NCBI GenBank assembly: GCA_029262935.1
Contig: JAJCYK010000587.1
Coordinates: 1 to 10,899, forward strand
Reading direction: 5' to 3'
Source of the DNA: Cytophagales bacterium
GTDB taxonomy: Bacteria; Bacteroidota; Bacteroidia; Cytophagales; Cyclobacteriaceae
DNA: 10,899 bases
The position numbers and the translations under genes are program-made. Below the pieces are notes generated by a model. That model worked only from the letters and a program-made list of their open reading frames with translations, did not search any database and was not told where the DNA came from. Of the stretch, positions 1 through 6,715 are shown piece by piece; the stretch's first letter is position 1; each line of letters starts with the position of its first letter.

Positions 1-1005
1 ATAGCACTGCTCGTAGCAATGACTATGGTGGTGGCGACCAATTTTGGGTTGACGTTTTTAGACTGGTCTTGGTGGTGGATAGGTTTCGCCACCTTTGCCT
101 TAACCTTTTTTGTTTCAATGGTAATATTGGAAACCATGTTGTTTCGCGAGATCCAGAAGGTTTCCAAAGCTTTACAAAAGCTTGCTTCAGATACTCCTTT
201 CGATGAAAAAAAGGTCTTGGGGAAGTCGAAATTCGAAAATTTTCGCGATATGGTCATGTCGTATACCGAGATCAAACAGCTGGAAATTGAGCAATTGAAA
301 AGTATGGCGGCTTATCGCAGAGAGTTTTTGGTGGATATTAGTCATGAGTTAAAAACTCCTATTTTCGCCGCACAGGGTTACGTGCACACCTTATTGGACG
401 GGGCTATCGATGATAGTAATGTAAAAATGAAGTTCCTAAAGAAAGCTGCAAAAAGCCTAGATGGCTTAGATGTTTTGGTGCAGGATTTGTTGGTGCTATC
501 AAGCTTAGAGACAGGCCAAATAACTATGGATATCCAGGCATTCAATATTTATGAACTGACGACATCTGTATTTGAACAATTGGAAGGTAAAGCGGATAAA
601 AAAAATATCAAATTGGGGTTCGGCAGTGGTACATATAAAAACATTGTAGTGCTTGCTGATCAGTACCGTATCAATCAAATTCTTCAAAATTTGGTTTTAA
701 ATGGCATTAACTATACGGAGGACAGTGGGAAGGTAATCGTGGATTTTGAAATAAAAAAAGACCATGTGGTAGTTCATGTTAAAGACAATGGTATGGGTAT
801 ATCCACCGAGCACCTCAATCGCATCTTTCAACGATTTTATCGGGTTGAAAAAAGCAGGGGTAAATCTAACGACAGGGGAGGTACTGGGTTGGGCTTAGCT
901 ATAGTCAAACATATTCTTGAACAACATCACAGCCAGATTAAAGTAAAAAGCAATTTAAACAAGGGTTCAGACTTCTATTTCGAACTCCCAAAGGCCAAGA
1001 TATGA
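1..1005 (+). CDS. Sensor histidine kinase, 5' end outside window
   Basis: Membrane histidine kinase of a two-component system. It should autophosphorylate on His and pass the phosphate to a response regulator, probably encoded just upstream outside the window (inference). The reading frame stays open to base 1, so the real start is probably before the window; the ATG at 19 lies inside the first hydrophobic segment. Numbering from that ATG: a second membrane helix at about 20-42 after a very short loop, a HAMP-like linker to about 95, an HisKA domain with the HELKTP motif (His109), and an HATPase_c domain with an N box at 223-233 (Asn224, Asn228, Asn231), G1 box DNGMGI at 256-261 and G2 box GGTGLGLAI at 287-295. 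All catalytic boxes are intact. The short loop between the helices leaves little room for a periplasmic sensor. It resembles the PhoR/BaeS type, but the signal cannot be read from the sequence. The stop overlaps the next gene by ATGA. Confidence 0.93.
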   Translation: MALLVAMTMVVATNFGLTFLDWSWWWIGFATFALTFFVSMVILETMLFREIQKVSKALQKLASDTPFDEKKVLGKSKFENFRDMVMSYTEIKQLEIEQLKSMAAYRREFLVDISHELKTPIFAAQGYVHTLLDGAIDDSNVKMKFLKKAAKSLDGLDVLVQDLLVLSSLETGQITMDIQAFNIYELTTSVFEQLEGKADKKNIKLGFGSGTYKNIVVLADQYRINQILQNLVLNGINYTEDSGKVIVDFEIKKDHVVVHVKDNGMGISTEHLNRIFQRFYRVEKSRGKSNDRGGTGLGLAIVKHILEQHHSQIKVKSNLNKGSDFYFELPKAKI

Positions 1006-1727
1006 GAGCATTAAAACTAAAAGACCATATTGTCTTTGAAGATAACGACTATCTAATCATAAATAAACCAGCCGGTATATCATCACTATCAGATCGCCAG
1101 GATGCAATGAGCGTTTTAACCTGGTCCCAGGACTACTGGCCCCAAGCACAATTATGTCATAGATTGGACAAGCAAACCAGTGGCGCGATAGCCTTAGCAA
1201 AAAACCCCGAAGCCTATCGCCATCTCTCTATGCAATTTCAAAATAGAGAAGTAAATAAAACCTACCATGCGGTGGTCCAAGGCAGACAACATTATTCCGA
1301 GAAAAAGATAGAGCTAGCGTTGACCGTGGGTCGCAGAGGATTGGTGCACGTGAATCAAGGAGGCAAAGATTCTGAAACCCTGGTGACCACCCTGGATGTA
1401 TATAAGGCACACTCCTTATTAAGTTGTACGCCGGTAACGGGCCGTACTCATCAAATAAGAGTTCACTTATCCCATGTTGGGGCTCCTATTGTGGGCGATC
1501 TAACTTATGGGGGAAAACTCTTTTACCTTTCAGAGATCAAACATAAGTATAACCTTAAAAAATTTACTGAAGAAAAACCCTTAATGTCCAGGTTGGCTTT
1601 GCATGCAGCTAACCTAAAATTTCAATTATTACAAGGAAAGGAACAAGCTTTTGAAGCTCCTTACCCAAAAGATTTTCAGGTCTTGATTAAGCAATTGAAC
1701 AAAAATAGACCCATCCCAGCAAATTAA
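1002..1727 (+). CDS. RluA-family RNA pseudouridine synthase
   Basis: Converts uridine to pseudouridine in rRNA or tRNA; the target base cannot be told from sequence. The 241-residue protein is a bare catalytic domain with no N-terminal S4 domain, unlike RluD or RluC. Visible motifs are the opening DNDYLIINKPAG at 15-25, the catalytic HRLDKQTSGAIALAKN at 53-68 with nucleophile Asp56, and RTHQIRVH at 148-155, all typical of the RluA family. The ATG lies in an ATGA overlap with the kinase stop, and AAAGG at 990-994 sits 7 bases upstream, so start and translational coupling are well supported. It shares a transcript with the kinase. No clear terminator follows; the next 128 bases hold the rplM promoter. 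Confidence 0.92.
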   Translation: MRALKLKDHIVFEDNDYLIINKPAGISSLSDRQDAMSVLTWSQDYWPQAQLCHRLDKQTSGAIALAKNPEAYRHLSMQFQNREVNKTYHAVVQGRQHYSEKKIELALTVGRRGLVHVNQGGKDSETLVTTLDVYKAHSLLSCTPVTGRTHQIRVHLSHVGAPIVGDLTYGGKLFYLSEIKHKYNLKKFTEEKPLMSRLALHAANLKFQLLQGKEQAFEAPYPKDFQVLIKQLNKNRPIPAN

Positions 1728-1784
1728 GTTCATAAACTACTCCAGAATCGACGCAATAACTTATGGAAAAGTATATGCGAACTA

Positions 1785-1815
1785 TTGCATTTCAAATAAT
1801 AAGCTTCTATCTTTG
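1785..1815 (+). promoter_or_regulatory. Promoter of the rplM-rpsI-rpsB-tsf operon
   Basis: A Bacteroidota-type promoter: TTG at 1785-1787, a 20-base spacer, then TATCTTTG at 1808-1815, an exact match to the -7 consensus TAnnTTTG. Transcription should begin near 1820, giving a leader of about 35 to 40 bases before the GTG at 1856. The position in the only sizeable gap upstream of the operon supports the call. The start site itself is inferred. Confidence 0.72.
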
Positions 1816-1818
1816 TGA

Positions 1819-1832
1819 CCCTTTTTGAAGGG
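1819..1832 (+). promoter_or_regulatory. Small hairpin at the 5' end of the rplM leader
   Basis: CCCTT (1819-1823) and AAGGG (1828-1832) form a perfect 5-bp stem around a TTTG loop, close to where the mRNA should begin. It is followed by a purine-rich run (about 1836-1853) leading to the GTG start. It has no U-tract, so it is not a terminator. It could protect the 5' end or help L13 regulate itself; both are inference from position only. Confidence 0.3.
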
Positions 1833-1855
1833 ATTTAAGAAGAAAATAAGAAGCG

Positions 1856-2302
1856 GTGAACACTTTAAGTTATAAGACGATATCAGCCAACAAGGCAACT
1901 GTGAATAAAGAATGGGTATTAGTTGATGCCCAAGACCTGGTACTAGGTCGTATATGCAGTGAAGTGGCAAAATTGATAAGAGGCAAGCACAAAACCAATT
2001 TCACACCTCATGTGGATTGTGGGGATAACGTGGTTGTCATTAATTCGGATAAGATACGATTGACCGGTAAGAAGTGGGATGATAAGGAATATGTTAGGCA
2101 TTCCGGCTATCCTGGCGGTCAAAAGAAAACAACGCCAAGACAACTGATGGCTAAGTCTTCTTCTACTAAGATTATAGAAAAGGCTGTCAGAGGAATGTTG
2201 CCAAAAAACAGACTTGGACGTGCTTTGTTTAACAACCTATATGTATATGAGGGTACCGAACATCCGCATGAAGCCCAACAGCCTAAAGAAATAAAATTAT
2301 AA
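1856..2302 (+). CDS. rplM: 50S ribosomal protein L13
   Basis: Large-subunit ribosomal protein, 148 residues, the usual length in Bacteroidota. Recognisable family segments are the N-terminal [13 protein letters not shown], the [12 protein letters not shown] stretch near 52-64, HSGYPGGQK near 82-90, [11 protein letters not shown] near 112-122, and the C-terminal [14 protein letters not shown]. The gene uses a GTG start. It is preferred because the N-terminus then matches the Bacteroidota L13 start (M-x-TLSYKT) and no ATG lies in frame nearby. A purine-rich stretch rather than a clean Shine-Dalgarno precedes it. It is first in the ribosomal operon, 7 bases before rpsI. Confidence 0.97.
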   Translation: MNTLSYKTISANKATVNKEWVLVDAQDLVLGRICSEVAKLIRGKHKTNFTPHVDCGDNVVVINSDKIRLTGKKWDDKEYVRHSGYPGGQKKTTPRQLMAKSSSTKIIEKAVRGMLPKNRLGRALFNNLYVYEGTEHPHEAQQPKEIKL

Positions 2303-2309
2303 ACGATTA

Positions 2310-2696
2310 ATGGAATTGATTAACACTATAGGTCGAAGGAAAACATCAGTAGCCCGTATTTACGTAAAAGCGGGCAAAGGTAACATAAAAGTAAACGACC
2401 GAGATATGGGGGAGTACTTTCCGTCACCTATCTTACAGACCATTGTAAAGCAACCACTGGTAGTGACTGAATCCAGTGACAAGTTTGATATTCAGGTTAA
2501 TGTAAGTGGAGGAGGCTCCAGCGGACAGGCCGAAGCTATCCGACTGGCAATTTCACGGGCCTTGTGTGAAATGGACGGGGAACACCGACCAGCACTAAAG
2601 AAAGAGGGTTTCTTAACTAGAGATCCACGAATGGTAGAAAGAAAGAAATATGGACGAAGAAAAGCCAGAAGGGCCTTCCAGTTCAGTAAACGATAA
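2310..2696 (+). CDS. rpsI: 30S ribosomal protein S9
   Basis: Small-subunit ribosomal protein, 128 residues, full length. It begins with the family pattern [16 protein letters not shown] and has the central [21 protein letters not shown] stretch near 65-85. It ends in a strongly basic tail ([17 protein letters not shown]) whose last residues in known ribosomes reach the P-site tRNA anticodon stem. It follows rplM by 7 bases, the almost universal L13-S9 pairing, so the two should be co-translated at similar levels. Nothing unusual is seen. Confidence 0.98.
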   Translation: MELINTIGRRKTSVARIYVKAGKGNIKVNDRDMGEYFPSPILQTIVKQPLVVTESSDKFDIQVNVSGGGSSGQAEAIRLAISRALCEMDGEHRPALKKEGFLTRDPRMVERKKYGRRKARRAFQFSKR

Positions 2697-2720
2697 TATT
2701 GATCCTAAGCAGATTTTTGA

Positions 2721-3527
2721 ATGGCAAAGTTAGAATATAAAGATCTTTTAGACGCTGGTGTCCACTTTGGTCACCTAACCCGTAAATGGGATCCACGTAT
2801 GGCCCCTTACATATTTATGGAGCGTAACGGGATTCACATTATTGACCTTAACCAAACTTTAGTTTCTCTGGAGGAAGCATCCAATGCTTTGCGCCAAGTG
2901 GTACGTACAGGTCGTAAAATCTTGTTTGTGGCTACTAAGAAACAAGCTAAAAACATTATTGCAGAAGAGGCTCAAAGATTAAATATGCCGTATGTCACCG
3001 AAAGATGGCTTGGTGGTATGTTGACCAATTTCGCAACCATCCGTAGATCTTTGAAGAAGATGACCGGTATGGAAAAGAAAATGAAGGACGAAAGCTTCAA
3101 AAACTTGGCAAAACGCGAACGACTGATGGTTGGGCGCGAAAAAGATAAGTTGGAGAAGGTTCTTGGTGGTATTGCTGACCTTACCAGATTGCCTGCAGCT
3201 TTATTCATTGTAGACATCAAGAAGGAGCATATCGCGGTAAAAGAAGCTCAAAAATTAAACATTCCTGTATTTGGAATCGTTGACACCAATTCTAATCCAG
3301 AATTGGTAGATTTCCCAATTCCTGGCAATGATGATGCTTTCAAAAGTATTGCAATCATTTCCCAAGCTATTGGCAGTGCTATTGAGCAAGGCTTGAATGA
3401 GCGACGTAAGGATAAGGACGATGCAAAAATGCGACAGGAGGAAGAGAACAAAAAGAAAATGGACGAAGCTGCGACCTCCGCAGCGCCTGCACCAGCTGCA
3501 GAAAAGGTAAACGAGGAAACCAAATAA
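2721..3527 (+). CDS. rpsB: 30S ribosomal protein S2
   Basis: Small-subunit protein assembled late on the 30S body near S1 and the mRNA exit side. The 268-residue protein opens with MAKLEYKDLLDAGVHFGHLTR and carries the S2 signatures MAPYIFMERNGIHIIDL near 27-43, VATKKQAKNII near 69-79, and RWLGGMLTNF near 94-103. The last 40 or so residues form a charged, then Ala/Pro-rich low-complexity tail that is probably disordered; such variable tails are common in S2. The gap from rpsI is only 24 bases, leaving no room for the kind of 5' leader that mediates S2 autoregulation in E. coli. The AA of the stop codon belongs to an 8-base element complementary to the downstream hairpin (see findings). Confidence 0.98.
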   Translation: MAKLEYKDLLDAGVHFGHLTRKWDPRMAPYIFMERNGIHIIDLNQTLVSLEEASNALRQVVRTGRKILFVATKKQAKNIIAEEAQRLNMPYVTERWLGGMLTNFATIRRSLKKMTGMEKKMKDESFKNLAKRERLMVGREKDKLEKVLGGIADLTRLPAALFIVDIKKEHIAVKEAQKLNIPVFGIVDTNSNPELVDFPIPGNDDAFKSIAIISQAIGSAIEQGLNERRKDKDDAKMRQEEENKKKMDEAATSAAPAPAAEKVNEETK

Positions 3528-3554
3528 GGACTCCATAAAATACAAACACTTAAC

Positions 3555-3594
3555 TGAAACATCGAGTCCTTCGGAATTCGGTGTTTCATTTTTT
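3555..3594 (+). terminator. Attenuator-like hairpin between rpsB and tsf
   Basis: Arms 3555-3566 and 3577-3588 form a 12-bp stem with two G-T wobbles. TCC/GGA (3567-3569 with 3573-3575) can add three pairs at the tip, and six T residues (3589-3594) follow. This has the form of an intrinsic terminator inside an operon. No TAnnTTTG box lies between it and the tsf ATG, so tsf probably depends on read-through, making this a likely partial terminator that lowers EF-Ts relative to ribosomal proteins (inference). Confidence 0.72.
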
Positions 3595-3618
3595 AAAAAC
3601 TATTTAAATTAGAAGGAA

Positions 3619-4452
3619 ATGAGTATAACGGCACAAGATGTAAACAAACTTAGGAAAATGACCGGTGCTGGCATGATGGATTGCAAAAAAGCACTGACGG
3701 AGGCAAATGGAGATTTTGAAGCTGCTATCGATCTGTTGAGAAAAAAAGGTCAAAAGGTTTCAGCTTCCAGGGCGGACCGACAAACCTCCGAAGGGAGTGT
3801 ATTTGTACACACTAATGCTGAAGGTACCGAAGGCACACTAATTGCCTTAAATTGTGAAACGGACTTTGTTGCCAAAAACGAAGAGTTTCAAGATTTAGGC
3901 AAGCACGTATTGGATTTGGCGATAAGCAACAGTCCCCAAAATGTGGAGGCCTTACAAGCCTTGCCATCAGGAGATCTTACTTTAGGTGAGAAGATTGTAG
4001 AAATGATCGGTAAAATCGGAGAGAAGATAGAAATTAGTGCGTACGAACGCCTTAGTGCGGAAGCAGTTGTGGGCTATATCCATGCTGGCAGTAAGCTAGG
4101 AGTATTGGTAGGACTAAACGGTGGCAATGGATCAGAGGTAGGACCTGCTGGTAAAGATGTAGCGATGCAAATAGCGGCAATGAATCCCGTGGCAGTTGAT
4201 AAGGATCAAGTAGATAGTAGCGTGGTTGAAAGAGAAATGGCCATAGGCCGTGAACAAGCCATCGCTGAAGGGAAGCCTGAAAATATCGTTGACAAGATAG
4301 CCGAAGGAAAGCTTAATAAGTTTTATAAAGATAACACCTTACTAAATCAGCCCTTTGTTAAAGATAACTCTTTAACCATCTCCAAATATTTGGATGGGAT
4401 AAAGCAAGGACTGACCGTAAATGATTTTCGACGTGTGGTTATCGGTGGATAG
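3619..4452 (+). CDS. tsf: Elongation factor Ts
   Basis: Guanine-nucleotide exchange factor that releases GDP from EF-Tu. The protein has 277 residues, full length compared with about 283 in E. coli. The N-terminal UBA-like domain covers about 1-50 (LRKMTGAGMMDCKKALTEA). The core motif TDFVAKN at 81-87 contains the Asp-Phe pair that intrudes near the Mg site of EF-Tu. The HAGSKLGVLVGL segment near 155-166 and a C-terminal MAIGREQAIAEGKPENIVDKI stretch complete the family pattern. AGAAGG at 3611-3616 is only 2 bases from the ATG, so it may not act as a normal Shine-Dalgarno. It is last in the operon, after a 91-base gap holding the attenuator-like hairpin, and is followed by a strong terminator. 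Confidence 0.98.
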   Translation: MSITAQDVNKLRKMTGAGMMDCKKALTEANGDFEAAIDLLRKKGQKVSASRADRQTSEGSVFVHTNAEGTEGTLIALNCETDFVAKNEEFQDLGKHVLDLAISNSPQNVEALQALPSGDLTLGEKIVEMIGKIGEKIEISAYERLSAEAVVGYIHAGSKLGVLVGLNGGNGSEVGPAGKDVAMQIAAMNPVAVDKDQVDSSVVEREMAIGREQAIAEGKPENIVDKIAEGKLNKFYKDNTLLNQPFVKDNSLTISKYLDGIKQGLTVNDFRRVVIGG

Positions 4453-4481
4453 TCTCTAGTAGAAACAACAAGTATTGAAAG

Positions 4482-4508
4482 GCCCAAACTTATGTTTGGG
4501 CTTTTTTT
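4482..4508 (+). terminator. Intrinsic terminator of the ribosomal operon
   Basis: A perfect 8-bp stem, GCCCAAAC (4482-4489) and GTTTGGGC (4494-4501), with a TTAT loop and seven T residues at 4502-4508. It is 29 bases after the tsf stop. The T-tract overlaps the stop codon of the convergent cyclase gene (complement of 4507-4509). For that gene the same hairpin comes directly after the stop, but the U-tract on that strand is poor (TTTCAAT), so minus-strand termination is less certain. Confidence 0.9.
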
Positions 4509-5784
4509 AGGGCTTTGTACCAGTAAGGAAAAACGTCTGAAACGGGCCTTTTCCTTTTAACTCTATGGTACCTCGATCTTCAAATACAAACGTATCTTGC
4601 AAACCTTCTTTGAAGGCGGCACTACAATGAATACGCCCTATTTGACCATGGGACTCCAATCGTGATGCTGTGTTTACAGTATCGCCCCATAGGTCATAAC
4701 TGAATTTAGAATTCCCGATTACTCCTGCTACCACACTTCCTGAATGCACACCAATACGAACGTTTAAATCAGGGTCCACGGCTTTCACCGCCTGCATCAT
4801 TTGTAAAGCGGCTTTGGCAATACGTTGGGCATGCAAAGGGTCTTTATCGGGTAGGCCACCTACGGCCATATAGGCATCCCCGATAGTCTTTATTTTTTCT
4901 ACTCCTTGTTTTTCACAAATAGCATCAAAGTTTGAAAAGATCACGTTTAGCAAAGCCACCAATTTATGAGGTTCTGTATGAGAAGACAATTCTGTGAAAC
5001 CTGCAATATCACAAAACAGCACCGTCGCTTCCTCAAAATAGTCTACAATGGTGTGCTCGTTTTGCTTCATCCGTTGGGCAATACTCGGAGGTAGTACATT
5101 TAGTAATAACTGCTCGGAGTTTTGCTGTTCCTCTTCTATCTGCTTCTCATAACCCCTATTTACTTTACGAACTGCAAAGGAGATAGGAAATGCCAACAAT
5201 AAGCCAAATGCAATACTGCCCCAGGTAACATAGGTTTTTATTTTGCTTACTTCCGCTTGAATTCTTTGAGAGTTTTCATGCGAACTAATGGTCCAATTTA
5301 CCCCAGGAATGTCATAAAAATAGACGATTTCTGTAGGAGTCTCACTGTAATGAAGTAGTCCGCCACCACTTTGGCCTGCCATGATTTCCTCCTCCCACTT
5401 AATCAGATCGACTCCATCGTAGTTCTTATCAAAAAACGCATTTTTTACCGCTACCGACATACCCAAGGCACTCTGCATGGGGTGAGAAAGGTAATCTGCA
5501 GAAGTTTGGTCCACGATGCATACATAGCCAAGATCCATCTGCGAACCGGTAATGGCTGCTTGAAACTCCTCCAAAACTGTTTGTTGATCTGTACCATGCT
5601 CTAAGCGGGCTTGAATAAATTGTGCCATGGATTTAGCCTGGCGTTGGTTTACATCAGCTTGTATGCGATAGTAATTCTCCAGGAGTATGTTCATCAAAAA
5701 AGGTACCAGCACCACACCTGCCACTACCATGGATAAAAATACCGTCAGAAACGTGTAGATAGGTAAACGTGATTTATTTATCAT
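4507..5784 (-). CDS. Membrane adenylate cyclase, Cache-like sensor plus class III catalytic domain
   Basis: Predicted to make cAMP from ATP at the inner membrane. In the 425 residues: membrane helix at about 11-33; extracytoplasmic domain at about 36-183 with the Cache-like pattern of a VCIVDQ strand, a HP...LG element at 101-108 and a PGVNWTISS strand at 160-168; second membrane helix at about 185-205; a helical linker with LLLNVLPPSIAQRMK at 226-240, as commonly precedes such cyclases; then the class III domain at about 250-420. Metal-binding Asp259 (FCDIAGFT) and Asp303 (TIGDAYM), adenine-selecting Lys299 and Asp364, and transition-state Asn371 and Arg375 are all present, so a homodimer should be active and prefer ATP over GTP. 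It is last of four minus-strand genes, 65 bases after the RidA gene. The sensed ligand is unknown. The Cache assignment rests on pattern only. Confidence 0.92.
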   Translation of the reverse strand: MINKSRLPIYTFLTVFLSMVVAGVVLVPFLMNILLENYYRIQADVNQRQAKSMAQFIQARLEHGTDQQTVLEEFQAAITGSQMDLGYVCIVDQTSADYLSHPMQSALGMSVAVKNAFFDKNYDGVDLIKWEEEIMAGQSGGGLLHYSETPTEIVYFYDIPGVNWTISSHENSQRIQAEVSKIKTYVTWGSIAFGLLLAFPISFAVRKVNRGYEKQIEEEQQNSEQLLLNVLPPSIAQRMKQNEHTIVDYFEEATVLFCDIAGFTELSSHTEPHKLVALLNVIFSNFDAICEKQGVEKIKTIGDAYMAVGGLPDKDPLHAQRIAKAALQMMQAVKAVDPDLNVRIGVHSGSVVAGVIGNSKFSYDLWGDTVNTASRLESHGQIGRIHCSAAFKEGLQDTFVFEDRGTIELKGKGPFQTFFLTGTKP

Positions 5785-5789
5785 AGCTT

Positions 5790-5825
5790 TTAGCCATACG
5801 TTGTTCGTGCTAACAATAATTGTTA
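5790..5825 (-). promoter_or_regulatory. Overlapping dyads in the leader of the cyclase gene
   Basis: Within the 65-base gap upstream of the cyclase, TAACAAT (5811-5817) and ATTGTTA (5819-5825) form a perfect 15-base palindrome around one A. A second hairpin pairs TTAGC (5790-5794) with GCTAA (5809-5813) and ACG (5798-5800) with CGT (5806-5808) around a TTGTT loop. They share 5811-5813, so as RNA they exclude one another. The lower one ends 5 bases before the start codon. Possible operator or RNA control element; no protein can be named. No TAnnTTTG match was found on this strand in the gap. Confidence 0.4.
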
Positions 5826-5849
5826 ATGGTTGGTTTCTTATTTTTCGAT

Positions 5850-6278
5850 TCAGTCATCAAGATCTGCCATACATTTTAATTCGATAGCAATAGGAGAAGG
5901 CAAACCAGAGATGCCTACGGTGGTTCGACAAGGTGAATTGTCTAAAAAATACTGTTTGTAAATCCGATTATAAACAGGGAAGTCATTTTTTATATCAGTA
6001 AGAAACACAGTTACGTCAACCAATTGATCCCAACGGGCACCCGATGCTTCTAAAATCCGTTTGACATTAGCAAAGACTGCGTGACACTGTAGCTCAATAT
6101 CGTAACTAACGACCTCCCCTTGGTGATCAAAGGTATTTCCGGCTACCAGGTTCGTTTGAGGATCCCTAGGACCTACACCTGATAAGAACAATAAACGACC
6201 AACCTTCCGGGCATGGGGGTATTGTCCCATAGGCTCCGGAGCATCTTCCGCATGGAACGTGTTTTCGGGGTTACTCAT
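5850..6278 (-). CDS. RidA-family protein, similar to 2-aminomuconate deaminase
   Basis: Small soluble enamine/imine deaminase-fold protein of 142 residues, expected to form trimers. RidA proteins hydrolyse reactive enamines; the sequence most resembles the 2-aminomuconate deaminase subgroup (kynurenine and 2-aminophenol breakdown), with its GQYPHARKVGRLLFLSGVGPRDP opening pattern at about 18-40, YDIELQC at 59-65, VTVFLTD at 89-95, NRIYKQYF at 104-111, PCRTT at 116-120 and PIAIELKC at 129-136. Arg118 and Glu133 fall at the positions of the conserved active-site Arg and Glu. The ATG overlaps the acetyltransferase stop by 4 bases, so it is translationally coupled to it. No other kynurenine-pathway gene is in the window, so the subgroup assignment is resemblance, not proof; a general RidA housekeeping role is the alternative. 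Confidence 0.85.
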   Translation of the reverse strand: MSNPENTFHAEDAPEPMGQYPHARKVGRLLFLSGVGPRDPQTNLVAGNTFDHQGEVVSYDIELQCHAVFANVKRILEASGARWDQLVDVTVFLTDIKNDFPVYNRIYKQYFLDNSPCRTTVGISGLPSPIAIELKCMADLDD

Positions 6279-6712
6279 AATGCTTTTTCTAAAATGATTC
6301 GATAATCTATTAGGTGTGGTTTTTCAATTACTTCCGAAATATAAAACCCATTGCTTAAAGCGAATAGAAGCATGGCTCTGTTTCGGTTGTGTGTTTTAAA
6401 CCAAACCCGGGTAAAACCTTGGGCTTTAGCCCATTTTTCTTGAGTATCAGCAAGGTTTCTGGCAATGCCTTGTTTACGATAGTCTGGCAACACTCCACCC
6501 ATCCAGCTGTAAAAACTTCCTACTGGTCCTCGTTGATAGCCTACCTTAAATCCCACAGCCGTGTGCTGATGATAACAGATTAAGGCTAGGTACGGGGGTT
6601 TTAGTCGCTTTTTATATTCTTCCAAATTGTATGCGTCATTTCCAAATTCTGGGATGGAAGTGGCTACTTCATAGACCTCAAGTGCTCCACTTTGCTTTAT
6701 TTGAAATGACAT
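6275..6712 (-). CDS. GNAT-family N-acetyltransferase
   Basis: Predicted acetyl-CoA-dependent acetyltransferase of unknown substrate, 145 residues, the common size of a single GNAT domain. The acetyl-CoA-binding motif A is visible at about 68-90: a strand ending YSWMGGVLPDY followed by the pyrophosphate loop RKQGIA (Q-x-x-G-x-A) and a helix. The later RVWFKTHNRNRAMLLFALSNGFY stretch at about 102-124 is the motif B region, in which an Asn and a helix precede a GF-Y element. No signal peptide or membrane segment is seen. It lies 3 bases after the aminopeptidase stop and overlaps RidA by 4 bases, so the three genes form a tight operon. The link suggests small-molecule or peptide metabolism, but no specific substrate can be inferred. 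Confidence 0.87.
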   Translation of the reverse strand: MSFQIKQSGALEVYEVATSIPEFGNDAYNLEEYKKRLKPPYLALICYHQHTAVGFKVGYQRGPVGSFYSWMGGVLPDYRKQGIARNLADTQEKWAKAQGFTRVWFKTHNRNRAMLLFALSNGFYISEVIEKPHLIDYRIILEKAL

Positions 6713-6715
6713 GTT

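Noticed and set aside
1728..1784. Terminator after the pseudouridine synthase gene
   Set aside because: Only a CATAA/TTATG pairing about 25 bases apart was found, without a T-tract.
3248..3589. Minus-strand open frames of 96-113 codons over the end of rpsB
   Set aside because: They are antisense shadows of the biased rpsB tail, rich in Ser and Phe as expected from the opposite strand of Lys/Glu codons, with no recognisable domain.
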